DNA from: Actinomycetes bacterium
GTDB taxonomy: Bacteria; Actinomycetota; Actinomycetes; Propionibacteriales; Propionibacteriaceae
Assembly (NCBI GenBank): GCA_023393755.1
Contig: JAEXCA010000058.1
Location: forward strand, 1 to 37,088
Length of the DNA: 37,088 nucleotides
Direction: 5' to 3'
In this document: positions 1-10,281 of the stretch, one piece after another
Layout of the letters: the number at the start of each line of letters is the position of its first letter
Numbering within the stretch: the stretch's first letter is position 1
Program-made: the position numbers and the translations under genes
The notes under the pieces: model-generated
Database searches by the model: none
The model's input: only the letters and a program-made list of their open reading frames with translations
Told to the model about the DNA's origin: nothing

Positions 1-88
1 GGCCGGACCTCAGCCACCGAGAGACTCCGGCGACGGTTTGAGCCGGTCGCCGGGGTTTCGAGACTCCGGCCGGGTTTCCGCGGCCGGA

Positions 89-132
89 CCACCGGGGACG
101 GTTCCGGGACCACCAAGAACCGTCCCCGGTGG
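89..132. terminator. Strong 16-bp stem-loop, possible terminator or repeat unit
   Basis: Arms at 89-104 and 117-132 are perfect reverse complements around a 12-nt loop. A stem this strong and GC-rich could stop transcription from a gene left of the window. No T-run follows, and it sits in a repeat cluster, so it may simply be another repeat unit. Confidence 0.35.
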
Positions 133-160
133 CCCCTCAGCCACGGACTGGTCGGCCATC

Positions 161-200
161 GATCCCTGAGGTCGGCCGCAGGCCGAGTCTCGAAGGGTCG
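161..200 (+). repeat. Palindromic element, intergenic copy A
   Basis: This 40-bp unit starts with GATCCCTGAGG and ends with GTCTCGAAGGGTCG. Its core hairpin has arms TCGGCC and GGCCGA around the loop GCA (172-186). The reverse complement matches 30682-30721 at every flanking base and differs only in the hairpin. It is the reference copy for the dispersed family. Confidence 0.85.
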
Positions 201-284
201 GGTCGCGACTGGAAGTCGCCTCGCGTCCAGCGGTTCGCGTAGGCTGCTCGTCGTAACGTTCGACCCCAGTGAGTGAGGGAACCC

Positions 285-662
285 ATGTCCGTTGGAGAGG
301 TTGCCGGACTGATCGCCGCGGTGGCCGCGGTGGCCCTGGTGGTGTTCTGCGCCGTCCCGCTGCTGAAGCTGGGCAGGGTGCTGGAGGAGGTCCGTCTCGC
401 GGTGCGCGATCTGGGCCACAACTCGGTCCCGATCCTGCAGGAACTCCGGGGGACGGTCAGCGCCACCAACGAGGAGCTCTCCAAGCTCAGCCTGGTCACC
501 GAGGACGTCGCGAAGGTCAGCTCCCACGCCACGGTGGTCAGCGAGAACGCCGCGCAGCTGTCGACGATCTTCCGCTCCACCCTCGGTGGCCCGCTGATCA
601 AGACCGCGGCGTTCACCTACGGGGTGCGCAAGGCGGTCAGCAGCAAGAAGAAGGCCAAGTGA
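285..662 (+). CDS. DUF948 family membrane-associated protein
   Basis: This 125-residue protein has one N-terminal membrane segment (about residues 5-27, rich in Ala and Val) followed by a long amphipathic helical region and a lysine-rich C-terminus (SSKKKAK). The pattern fits DUF948, whose members resemble the helical part of chemotaxis receptors and have no settled function. I chose the ATG at 285 because GAGGGA lies just upstream (275-280); an in-frame GTG at 273 would add four residues and overlap that ribosome site. The stop overlaps the next start by one base (TGATG), so the two are coupled. A DUF948 gene just before alaS is a familiar actinobacterial arrangement. Confidence 0.85.
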   Translation: MSVGEVAGLIAAVAAVALVVFCAVPLLKLGRVLEEVRLAVRDLGHNSVPILQELRGTVSATNEELSKLSLVTEDVAKVSSHATVVSENAAQLSTIFRSTLGGPLIKTAAFTYGVRKAVSSKKKAK

Positions 663-886
663 TGAAGCGCCTGTTCTGGTTCGCCGTCGGCGTCGGCGTG
701 GCCGCCTTCGTCGTGGTGAAGGGCAAGGAGCTCTATCACCGCTACACCCCCAAGGGGGTGGTCGAGCAGATCGATCACGCCCGGGTCGAGGCCGGTTCCT
801 GGATCGGCGACTTCTTCTCCACCATGGGCGAGGCGATGGACGCCCGCGAAAGCGAGTTGCGGGAGGCTCTCGGCCTGGATCAGTGA
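662..886 (+). CDS. Small single-span protein, DUF6167-like
   Basis: This 74-residue protein begins with a short hydrophobic segment (about residues 3-19) and continues with a charged helical tail ending in REALGLDQ. Its start overlaps the DUF948 stop by one base. Its size, its fold pattern and its place between a DUF948 gene and alaS fit the small actinobacterial DUF6167-type proteins. I recognise it from context more than from a motif. Function is unknown; a membrane partner of the upstream protein is a reasonable guess. Confidence 0.75.
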   Translation: MKRLFWFAVGVGVAAFVVVKGKELYHRYTPKGVVEQIDHARVEAGSWIGDFFSTMGEAMDARESELREALGLDQ

Positions 887-950
887 CCCCACTGCTCCAG
901 GAGACCTGTTCGTCCACCCGCCATCCCTCTCGACCTAAGGATCCATCCAG

Positions 951-3623
<2,673 letters not shown>

Positions 3624-3624
3624 G

Positions 3625-4071
3625 ATGCGTCCCGGTGTCCGGCTGGCCCTGGATTGGGGCACCGCCCGGATCGGGGTGGCGGCCTGCGATCCGGCGGGCA
3701 CCCTGGCCTACCCGGTGGAGACGGTCCCGGCCGGTCCCGGAGCGGTGGCCCGGATCCGGGCGCTGGTGGCCGAGTACGAGCCGGTCGAGCTCGTCCTCGG
3801 GCTGCCGCGCACCCTGGCCGGCACCGAGTCCTACGCGGCGGAGAACATCCGGGCGGCCGCGGCGGAACTGACGGCGGCGCTGCCCGGTCTCCCGCTCCGG
3901 CTGGTGGACGAGCGACTGTCCACCGCCACCGCCTCGCGGCAGCTCGGCCAGGCCGGTCGATCCACCCGCAGGCAGCGGCGGGTGATCGACCAGGCGGCCG
4001 CGGTGGCTATCTTGGAAGGTGCACTGGCCCAGGAACGGGCGACCGGCCAACCACCAGGGGAAGCAGTATGA
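3625..4071 (+). CDS. ruvX: Putative pre-16S rRNA nuclease / Holliday junction resolvase-like YqgF
   Basis: The 148-residue protein has the RNase H-like fold of YqgF/RuvX. LALDWGTARIGVA near the N-terminus holds the first catalytic Asp. LVLGLPRTLAGTES and LVDERLSTATASRQL hold the next conserved acidic region, and DQAAAVAILEGAL holds the last Asp. The family matures the 5' end of 16S rRNA; a resolvase role was proposed earlier. The ATG at 3625 follows the alaS stop by one base. The 3' end overlaps mltG by four bases (ATGA). The alaS-ruvX-mltG order is widely conserved in bacteria. Confidence 0.93.
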   Translation: MRPGVRLALDWGTARIGVAACDPAGTLAYPVETVPAGPGAVARIRALVAEYEPVELVLGLPRTLAGTESYAAENIRAAAAELTAALPGLPLRLVDERLSTATASRQLGQAGRSTRRQRRVIDQAAAVAILEGALAQERATGQPPGEAV

Positions 4072-5189
4072 CCGCCAGACGAGCCATCGAACCGGACGAG
4101 GACGAGCACCCGCCGGCGCGGATCAGGGGCTGGATCGCGCTGGTGGTGTCGCTGGCCGTGGTGATCGGCGGCGGTGGGCTGGCCTTCCTGCTCGCCCGGG
4201 ACACCCTGCAGGGCTGGTTCGCCCCGGCCGACTTCCCCGGACCGGGCGGAGAGACCGTGGTGGTGACCATCCCGAAGGGGACCAGCGTCACCGGCGTCGG
4301 TGCCATCCTGACCGACGAGGGCGTGGTGGCCTCCACCTCGGCCTTCGTCAGGGCTGCCGCGGAGGTGCCCGAAGCCACCACCATCCAGGCCGGACGGTTC
4401 CGGCTGCGGACCGAGATCCCGGCCCGCGAGGCGGTGGCGATGCTGCTCGACCCGGCCAACGTCGAGCGCAGCACCTTCACCCTGCGCGAGGGCGGCTGGC
4501 TGGCCGATCACGTCGAGGCGATGGCGGCCGCCAGCGGCCTGCCCGCGTCCGACTTCGAGGAACTGCTGGGCGACCCGGCCTCGCTCGACCTGCCGGGGTG
4601 GGCGGAGGATTCGGCCGAGGGCTTCCTCTTCCCCGACACCTACGAGCTGCCCGAACCGGTGGACGCGGTGAACATGATCGAACTGGCCACCGACGGGTTC
4701 GCCCGGACGATCGAGGACCTCGACTTCGAGGCGCGGGCGAAGGCGCTGGACCTGACCCCGCTGGAGGCGCTGACGGTGGCCAGCATCGTGGAGCGGGAGG
4801 TGAACCGGGCCGAGGACCGGCCGAAGGTGGCCCGGGTGATCTACAACCGGCTCGCCGCCGGCATGCCGCTGCAGATGGATTCGACCGTGCACTACGCCGC
4901 GGGAAGGCGGGGGAGCGTCTGGACCTCGGACGAGGACCGCGCCGACGACTCGCCGTACAACACCTACCAGCACGAGGGGCTGCCACCCGGCCCGATCTCC
5001 TCTCCGGGCAAGGCCGCGCTGGAGGCAGCCGTCGACCCGGCCGACGGAACCTGGCTGTTCTTCGTGGCGGTGAACCTCGACACCGGGGAGACCCGGTTCT
5101 CCACCACCTACCAGGAGCACCAGAAGGCGGTCGAGGAACTGCATGCCTGGTGCGCCGCCAGCGAAGCCAACCAGGCCAAGTGCGCCTGA
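4068..5189 (+). CDS. mltG: Endolytic murein transglycosylase MltG, copy 1
   Basis: This 373-residue protein is anchored by a single segment (about residues 24-46) with a short acidic cytoplasmic tail. A LysM-like region (VVVTIPKGTSVTGVGAIL) precedes the YceG catalytic domain. The catalytic Glu is residue 242 in ASIVEREVNRAEDRPKVA. LQMDST, DSPYNTY and GLPPGPISSPGKAALEAA are the other family blocks. MltG cuts nascent glycan strands at the membrane and sets their length. Translation is coupled to ruvX (ATGA, with AGGGGAAG upstream). The C-terminus has two Cys residues (WCAASEANQAKC) also present in the next gene. Composition is acidic compared with copy 2. Confidence 0.95.
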   Translation: MTARRAIEPDEDEHPPARIRGWIALVVSLAVVIGGGGLAFLLARDTLQGWFAPADFPGPGGETVVVTIPKGTSVTGVGAILTDEGVVASTSAFVRAAAEVPEATTIQAGRFRLRTEIPAREAVAMLLDPANVERSTFTLREGGWLADHVEAMAAASGLPASDFEELLGDPASLDLPGWAEDSAEGFLFPDTYELPEPVDAVNMIELATDGFARTIEDLDFEARAKALDLTPLEALTVASIVEREVNRAEDRPKVARVIYNRLAAGMPLQMDSTVHYAAGRRGSVWTSDEDRADDSPYNTYQHEGLPPGPISSPGKAALEAAVDPADGTWLFFVAVNLDTGETRFSTTYQEHQKAVEELHAWCAASEANQAKCA

Positions 5190-5223
5190 GCCCGGCCTGC
5201 CGGTCGCGATTGGCCGGGTCGGC

Positions 5224-5229
5224 TAGGGT
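5224..5229 (+). promoter_or_regulatory. Possible -10 element for the second mltG
   Basis: TAGGGT lies 31 bases before the ATG in the 71-bp gap between the mltG copies, and GGAGG follows before the start. The gap breaks the otherwise overlapping gene run, so separate transcription of copy 2 is plausible. No clear -35 is seen. Confidence 0.35.
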
Positions 5230-5260
5230 GGCTCCAGGCGAAACCGACGGAGGATAATCG

Positions 5261-6391
5261 ATGGCCTGGTTCACCCGGAACCTGCGAGATTCCGAGACCG
5301 GCAGAATCAGCGGCAAGGAGATCTGGCTCCGTGCCCGCAGCGCCTTCGCCGTGCTGTTGAGCGTGGGTGTGCTGGTCGGCGGCGTGACCTTCGTCGCCGG
5401 GCGGGTCGAGGAAGCCTGGATGGAGTTCCGCACCGCCGAGGACTACGTCGGCACCGGGGTCGACCCGGTCGAGGTGACGATCGCCAGCGGTACCACGCTG
5501 TCGCAGATCGCCGACATCCTGGTACAGCACGACGTGATCAAGACCGCCAAGGCCTTCGACCGCGAGGCCGCGGCCAACGCGGACTCGAAGAACATCCAGG
5601 CCGGCCGCTACAAGCTGAAGACCCAGTTGCCGGCGAAGCTCGCGCTGGCGATGCTGCTGGACAAGAAGAACATCGAACGCGACTACATGACGCTGGCTGA
5701 GGGGCAGCGGATGGACCAGTCGGTGGCGCAGTTGGCGAAGTCGACCAAGCTTCCCGCCGAGGACTTCGAGGCGCTGCTGAAGAAGTGGAAGAAGCTCGGG
5801 CTGCCCAAGTGGGCGAAGAAGTCCGCGGAGGGTTTCATCTACCCCGACACCTACGAGGTGCCGCAGGCTCCCAAGGCGTCGACCATGCTCAAGATGACCA
5901 CGGACGCCTTCAAGAAGAAGATCAAGGAAATCGACTTCGAGAAGAAGGCGGGGGAGCTGAAGGTGGACCCCTACGATGCGGTGATCGTGGCCAGCATCAT
6001 CGAGAAGGAGGTCTTCCGCGAGGAGGATCGTCCGAAGGTCGCCCGCGTGATCTACAACCGGCTCAAGATCGGCCGGGAACTCGGCATGGACTCCACCTCG
6101 ATCTACGCCTCATGGAGAGAGGGTCTCGAACAGACCAACTACAATCTCGACTCGCCGTACAACACCCGGGTCAACAAGGGTCTGCCGCCAACGCCGATCA
6201 ACTCCCCCGGCAAGGCCGCACTCGAAGCCGCGGTGAACCCCGCCAAGGGCACCTGGATCTACTTCGTTACCGTCGATCTGGAGACAGGCGAGACCGAGTT
6301 CGGCACCACCGAGGCGGAGTTCGAGGCGAGCAGAGCCAAGTACAAGGCCTGGTGTGCCGCGGATCCGGAACGCGCCAAGATCTGCGACTGA
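5261..6391 (+). CDS. mltG: Endolytic murein transglycosylase MltG, copy 2 (Lys-rich paralogue)
   Basis: This 376-residue paralogue sits directly after mltG copy 1. It has one membrane segment (about residues 28-48). Its YceG domain keeps the catalytic Glu at residue 248 (ASIIEKEVFREEDRPKVARV), and it also has MDSTS, DSPYNTRV and GLPPTPINSPGKAALEAA. So both copies should be active. It differs in being very Lys-rich, with clusters such as KKWKKLGLPKWAKK and AFKKKIKEIDFEKK, while copy 1 has Glu, Asp or Ala at the matching places. The C-terminal Cys pair (WCAADPERAKIC) is shared. GGAGG precedes the ATG. In many actinobacteria aroE stands between mltG and aroC; here this gene holds that place. Confidence 0.93.
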   Translation: MAWFTRNLRDSETGRISGKEIWLRARSAFAVLLSVGVLVGGVTFVAGRVEEAWMEFRTAEDYVGTGVDPVEVTIASGTTLSQIADILVQHDVIKTAKAFDREAAANADSKNIQAGRYKLKTQLPAKLALAMLLDKKNIERDYMTLAEGQRMDQSVAQLAKSTKLPAEDFEALLKKWKKLGLPKWAKKSAEGFIYPDTYEVPQAPKASTMLKMTTDAFKKKIKEIDFEKKAGELKVDPYDAVIVASIIEKEVFREEDRPKVARVIYNRLKIGRELGMDSTSIYASWREGLEQTNYNLDSPYNTRVNKGLPPTPINSPGKAALEAAVNPAKGTWIYFVTVDLETGETEFGTTEAEFEASRAKYKAWCAADPERAKICD

Positions 6392-6442
6392 CGTTCGTGG
6401 CGGGGTCGGGCAGTACCGGCACTTCGTGACACACTGGCCACC

Positions 6443-7630
6443 ATGCTGCGTTACCTCACTGCGGGGGAATCCCACGGGCGCGCTCTGGTCGCCACCATCG
6501 AGGGCATCCCCGCCCACGTCGCGGTGGCCACCCGGGACATCGCCGATGCCCTGGCCCGGCGTCGGCTCGGCCTGGGCCGGGGCGCCCGGATGAAGTTCGA
6601 GGCCGACGAGGTCACCCTGCTGACCGGCGTCCGGCACGGTGAGACCCTCGGCTCCCCGGTGGCGATCATGATCGGCAACACCGAATGGCCCAAGTGGGAG
6701 ACCGTGATGGCCCCCGATCCGGTGCCGGCCGAGGAACTCGACGCGCTGGCCCGCAACGCCGCGCTCACCCGGCCGCGCCCCGGCCACGCCGACCTGGCCG
6801 GCATGCTGAAGTACGACTGGGACGAGGCCCGGCCGATCCTGGAGCGCGCCTCGGCGCGGGAGACGGCGGCCCGGGTGGCCCTCGGCCGGCTGGCGGCCAA
6901 CTTCCTCGATCAGTTGGCCGGAATCCGGGTGCTGAGCCATGTGGCGTCGCTCGGCGGGGTCGCCGCCACGGGCGGTGAGCTGCCGGCACCGGACGACCTG
7001 GCCGCGATCGACGCCGATCCGGTGCGCTGCTTCGACCAGGCCACCAGCCTCGCCATGCAGGCCGAGGTGGAGGCCGCCCGCTCCGGCGGCGACACCCTCG
7101 GCGGGGTGGTCGAGGTGCTGGCCTACGGGCTGCCGCCCGGCCTGGGCTCCCACGTCCAGGGCGACCGGCGGCTGGACGCCCGGCTGGCCGGCGCGCTGAT
7201 GGGCATCCAGGCGATCAAGGGCGTCGAGGTCGGCGACGGCTTCGCGTTGGCCGCCACCCGCGGCTCCCTCGCCCATGACGAGATGGTGCCCGGCGAGGGC
7301 CGGATCGCCCGGGTCTCCAACCGCTCCGGCGGCACCGAGGGCGGGATGAGCAACGGCGAGGTGCTGCGGGTCCGGGCAGCGATGAAGCCGATCGCCACCG
7401 TCCCGCGGGCGCTGCGCACCGTGGACGTCACCACCGGCGAGGCCGCGTCCGCCCACCACCAGCGGTCCGACGTCTGCGCGGTGCCCGCGGCCGGCGTGGT
7501 GGCCGAGGCGATGGTGACGCTGGTGCTGGCCGAGGTGGTGCTGGAGAAGTTCGGCGGCGATTCGCTGGCCGAGACCCGGCGCAACCTGGAGGGCTACCTG
7601 GCGCGGCTGGCCGACAAGCGGCTGTGGTGA
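6443..7630 (+). CDS. aroC: Chorismate synthase
   Basis: The 395-residue enzyme makes chorismate from EPSP using reduced FMN, the last step of the shikimate pathway. Family signatures are TAGESHGRAL at the N-terminus, RPRPGHADLAGMLKYD, RASARETAARVALG, GGTEGGMSNGE and DVCAVPAAGVVAEAM. Length is standard. No ribosome site is seen before the ATG; the hexamer CACACT ends seven bases upstream, which resembles a weak leaderless promoter. The stop overlaps the aroK start, so aroC, aroK and aroB form one coupled unit. Confidence 0.97.
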   Translation: MLRYLTAGESHGRALVATIEGIPAHVAVATRDIADALARRRLGLGRGARMKFEADEVTLLTGVRHGETLGSPVAIMIGNTEWPKWETVMAPDPVPAEELDALARNAALTRPRPGHADLAGMLKYDWDEARPILERASARETAARVALGRLAANFLDQLAGIRVLSHVASLGGVAATGGELPAPDDLAAIDADPVRCFDQATSLAMQAEVEAARSGGDTLGGVVEVLAYGLPPGLGSHVQGDRRLDARLAGALMGIQAIKGVEVGDGFALAATRGSLAHDEMVPGEGRIARVSNRSGGTEGGMSNGEVLRVRAAMKPIATVPRALRTVDVTTGEAASAHHQRSDVCAVPAAGVVAEAMVTLVLAEVVLEKFGGDSLAETRRNLEGYLARLADKRLW

Positions 7631-8136
7631 CCGCGGAGCAGCTGATCCTGGTGGGAGCCCCGGCGGCCGGCAAGACGACGGTCGGCCGGCTGGTCGCCGG
7701 CCGGCGGCGGGTGCCCTTCACCGATACCGACGAGGTGTTGGCGGCCCGGCTGGGGCTGAGCCTGCCGGAGGCCTCGGCCAGCCTGCCCGAGCACCGGTTG
7801 ATCGAGCTGGAGACCGAGGTCTGCCAGGAGAGCCTGGCCGGTCGGGGAGTGATCGCCCTGGGCAGCCGATCCGTCGCTGAGCCGCGGGTACGAGCCCTGC
7901 TGGCCGATCGGTTCGTTGTGTGGTTACGGGTTTCCTCCACCCAGCTGACCAGGCGACTGGGCATGGCGGGCCTCGGAATGGAGACCCTGTCCGCGATCCG
8001 GGCGCAGCTGGACGTGCTGCTCGGACAGCGGGAACCCTGGTATGAAGAGGTCGCCACGCACACCCTGGCCACCGACCGGCTGGACGTCGACGCCGTCGCC
8101 GACCGGGTGGGCCAGCTTTGGGAAGGACAGCTATGA
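7627..8136 (+). CDS. aroK: Shikimate kinase, divergent
   Basis: The 169-residue protein has the shikimate kinase layout: Walker A GAPAAGKT (residues 10-17), the DTD acidic pair (33-35), an Arg in EHRLIELE, and REPWYEEVA near the C-terminal adenine region. Two usual substrate motifs are altered. The Gly-rich shikimate-binding block normally read GGGAV is LGSRSV (78-83). The LID segment, normally with an RP pair, reads LGMAGLGMETL and lacks that Arg. Activity may be reduced or changed. The GTG at 7627 overlaps the aroC stop; GTG at 7624 is an alternative. Its position between aroC and aroB supports the assignment. Confidence 0.85.
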   Translation: MTAEQLILVGAPAAGKTTVGRLVAGRRRVPFTDTDEVLAARLGLSLPEASASLPEHRLIELETEVCQESLAGRGVIALGSRSVAEPRVRALLADRFVVWLRVSSTQLTRRLGMAGLGMETLSAIRAQLDVLLGQREPWYEEVATHTLATDRLDVDAVADRVGQLWEGQL

Positions 8137-9218
8137 CCCAGTGGGATCCCGTGGACGTCTTCACCGAGCATCCCTATCAGGTGCTGGTCGAGCACGGCGT
8201 CTCCGCGCTGCTGCCGCAGTTCCTCGACGGCGTCGAGCGGGTGGCGATCATCCACCCGCCCGGGCTGGGCAGCCTCGCCGCCGGGATCACCGAAAGCCTG
8301 GAACAGCGGATCACCCCGATCGTGGTCCCCGAGGCCGAGCAGGCCAAGACCCCGGCGGTGCTGACGCAGTGCTGGGACGTGCTGGCCGAGGCCGGCTTCA
8401 CCCGGTCGGACGCGATCGTCGGCCTGGGCGGCGGAGCCACCACCGACCTGGCCGGGTTCGTCGCCGCCACCTGGCTGCGCGGCGTCCGCTACATCGCGAT
8501 GCCGACCACGGTGCTGGCCATGGTGGACGCCGCGGTGGGCGGCAAGACCGGGATCAACCTCGCCGCCGGCAAGAACCTGGTCGGCGCCTTCCACGAGCCG
8601 TTCACCGTGCTGGGAGACCTGAACTTCCTGGGCACCCTGCCCGACCCCGAACTGCGCTCCGGCTTCGCCGAGGTGCTGAAGTGCGGCTTCATCGCCGACC
8701 CGCAGATCCTGGCCGACTTCGAGGCCGCGCCGCGGGAGGCGCTCACCCTCTCCGAGCGGCAGGCGGGGCTGATCCGGCGCGCGGTGGCGGTGAAGGCCAG
8801 GGTGGTCTCGGCCGACCTGCGGGAGCGGACCGGCGACGGCACCGACATCGGCCGGGAGGCGCTGAACTACGGCCATACCCTGGGCCACGCCATCGAACGC
8901 CACCAGCATTTCGGCTTCCGGCACGGCGAGGCGGTGAGCATCGGCATGGTCTACGCCGCCGAACTGGCCCACCGCTTCGACCTGATCGACGCCGACCTGG
9001 TCGCCCGGCACCGCGAGGTGCTGCTCACCGCCGGGCTGCCGATCCGGTACCGGGGCGACGCCTGGCTGGCCCTGCGGGCGGCGATCAGCCTGGACAAGAA
9101 GGCGCGGGGTCGCAGCGTCCGGTTCGTGGTGCTGCACGGACTGGCCGAGCCGGCGATCCTGGCCGATCCGGCGGAGGACGCGATGGCCGCCGCCTTCTCC
9201 GCTATCGCTTCCGCCTGA
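8133..9218 (+). CDS. aroB: 3-dehydroquinate synthase
   Basis: This 361-residue NAD- and metal-dependent enzyme converts DAHP to 3-dehydroquinate. The NAD-binding GLGGGATTDLAGFVAATW and PTTVLAMVDAAVGGKTGIN blocks are intact. Metal ligands are expected in the Glu of FAEVLKCGFI, the His of NYGHTLGHAIE and the His of RHGEAVSIGM. The ATG overlaps the aroK stop (ATGA), and GGGAAGGA gives a strong ribosome site. With aroC and aroK it covers shikimate steps 2, 5 and 7; the other steps must be encoded elsewhere. Confidence 0.97.
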   Translation: MTQWDPVDVFTEHPYQVLVEHGVSALLPQFLDGVERVAIIHPPGLGSLAAGITESLEQRITPIVVPEAEQAKTPAVLTQCWDVLAEAGFTRSDAIVGLGGGATTDLAGFVAATWLRGVRYIAMPTTVLAMVDAAVGGKTGINLAAGKNLVGAFHEPFTVLGDLNFLGTLPDPELRSGFAEVLKCGFIADPQILADFEAAPREALTLSERQAGLIRRAVAVKARVVSADLRERTGDGTDIGREALNYGHTLGHAIERHQHFGFRHGEAVSIGMVYAAELAHRFDLIDADLVARHREVLLTAGLPIRYRGDAWLALRAAISLDKKARGRSVRFVVLHGLAEPAILADPAEDAMAAAFSAIASA

Positions 9219-9251
9219 CGGCTCAAGGTGCGCCGTCGGCTGCCCACCGCC

Positions 9252-9257
9252 TAAACT
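9252..9257 (+). promoter_or_regulatory. Possible -10 element for efp-nusB
   Basis: TAAACT lies in the 77-bp aroB-efp gap, 38 bases before the efp start, with a purine-rich GAGGGGCGGAAG ribosome site between. No confident -35 was seen. Confidence 0.35.
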
Positions 9258-9295
9258 GACCCGGCGAAATGTAGACGAATGAGGGGCGGAAGCGC

Positions 9296-9853
9296 GTGGT
9301 CTCCACCAACGATCTGAAGAATGGCATGGTGCTCGACCTGGACGGTCAGCTGTGGAGCGTGATCTGGTTCCAGCACCACAAGCCGGGCAAGGGCAACACG
9401 GTGGTGCGCACCAAGCTCAAGCACGTGCTGAGCGGCAAGGTGGTGGATCGCACCTTCAACTCCGACACCAAGGTCGACACCGCGAACGTGGACCGCCGCG
9501 AGATGCAGTACCTGTACCACGACGGCGAGACCTACGTCTTCATGGACACCAGCACCTACGACCAGCTGAACCTGCCGGAGTCGGTGGTCGGCGATGCGAA
9601 GGACTTCCTGCTGGAGAACGCCCTGGCGACGGTCGCGCTGCACGAGAGCAACCCGCTGTACATCGACCTGCCGGCGTCGGTCGAGCTCGAGGTGACCTAC
9701 ACCGAGCCGGGCCTGCAGGGCGACCGGTCGACCGGCGGCACCAAGCCCGCCACCGTCGAGACCGGGCGGCAGATCCAGGTGCCGTTGTTCATCAACACCG
9801 GCGACCGGGTGAAGGTCGACACCCGCGAGGGCAGCTACCTGGGTCGGGTCTGA
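9296..9853 (+). CDS. efp: Elongation factor P
   Basis: The 185-residue factor binds between the ribosomal P and E sites and helps form peptide bonds at polyproline stretches. It has the three EF-P domains: a KOW-like N-terminal domain with the exposed loop HHKPGKGN, whose Lys is the usual contact or modification site, then two OB domains, ending in the conserved VKVDTREGSYLGRV. The GTG at 9296 gives the expected N-terminus (VSTNDLKNGMVLDLDG). nusB follows with no gap. Confidence 0.97.
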   Translation: MVSTNDLKNGMVLDLDGQLWSVIWFQHHKPGKGNTVVRTKLKHVLSGKVVDRTFNSDTKVDTANVDRREMQYLYHDGETYVFMDTSTYDQLNLPESVVGDAKDFLLENALATVALHESNPLYIDLPASVELEVTYTEPGLQGDRSTGGTKPATVETGRQIQVPLFINTGDRVKVDTREGSYLGRV

Positions 9854-10276
9854 ATGGCGGCTGCCCCCGCCAAGCGCGCCTCGGCGCGTTCCAAGGCGCG
9901 CAAGCGCGCCCTGGACATCCTGTTCGAGGCCGACCTGCGCCAGGCCGACCCGCTGGCCGTCCTGGCCGCCCACGTCGAACTGGGCGAGCCGCCGGTGCGC
10001 CAGTTCACCAGCGAACTGGTCGAGGGCGTGGTGGCCAACCTGGCTGGCATCGACCAGCTGATCACGCAGTCGCTGTCCGCCGGCTGGACGCTGGAGCGGA
10101 TGCCCCGGGTGGACCGCAACCTGGCCCGGCTGGCCACCTATGAGATCGTCCATACCGAGGTCGCCCGCGAGGTGGCCGTCGCCGAGAGCGTGGCGTTGGC
10201 CCAGGAGCTCTCCACCGACGACTCCGCGGCCTTCCTGAACGGCGTGCTGCGCGCGGTCGGGGCCCGCCGGGACTGA
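9854..10276 (+). CDS. nusB: Transcription antitermination factor NusB
   Basis: The 140-residue, all-helical protein binds boxA RNA with S10 (NusE) and supports rRNA operon antitermination. RSKARKRALDILFEADLR near the N-terminus is the family's RNA-binding helix. DQLITQSLSAGWTLERMPRVDRNLARLATYEI and ESVALAQELSTDDSA continue the known pattern, with FLNGVL near the end. The ATG abuts the efp stop. efp-nusB pairing is common in Gram-positive bacteria. In many actinobacteria the pyr operon follows; here three unrecognised genes come between. Confidence 0.95.
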   Translation: MAAAPAKRASARSKARKRALDILFEADLRQADPLAVLAAHVELGEPPVRQFTSELVEGVVANLAGIDQLITQSLSAGWTLERMPRVDRNLARLATYEIVHTEVAREVAVAESVALAQELSTDDSAAFLNGVLRAVGARRD

Positions 10277-10281
10277 TCGGC

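Larger units (their letters stand above)
1..200. repeat. Cluster of palindromic repeat units upstream of the DUF948 gene
   Basis: The stretch before the first gene holds several inverted repeats and no convincing ORF. Arms at 27-34 and 46-53 pair over an 11-nt loop. Arms at 65-71 and 82-88 pair over 10 nt. A perfect 16-bp stem pairs 89-104 with 117-132. A hairpin at 172-186 lies inside a 40-bp unit at 161-200. The words GAGACTCCGG and CCTCAGCCAC recur, which ties these units to the copies in carA, pyrD and upstream of the PAC2 gene stop. The cluster may also act as the 3' end of an upstream operon outside the window. That role is inferred only; no U-tract follows the stems. Confidence 0.75.

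Noticed and set aside
9217..9237. Terminator after aroB
   Set aside because: GACGGC and GCCGTC can pair, but the stem is six bp, begins within the stop codon, and no T-run follows.
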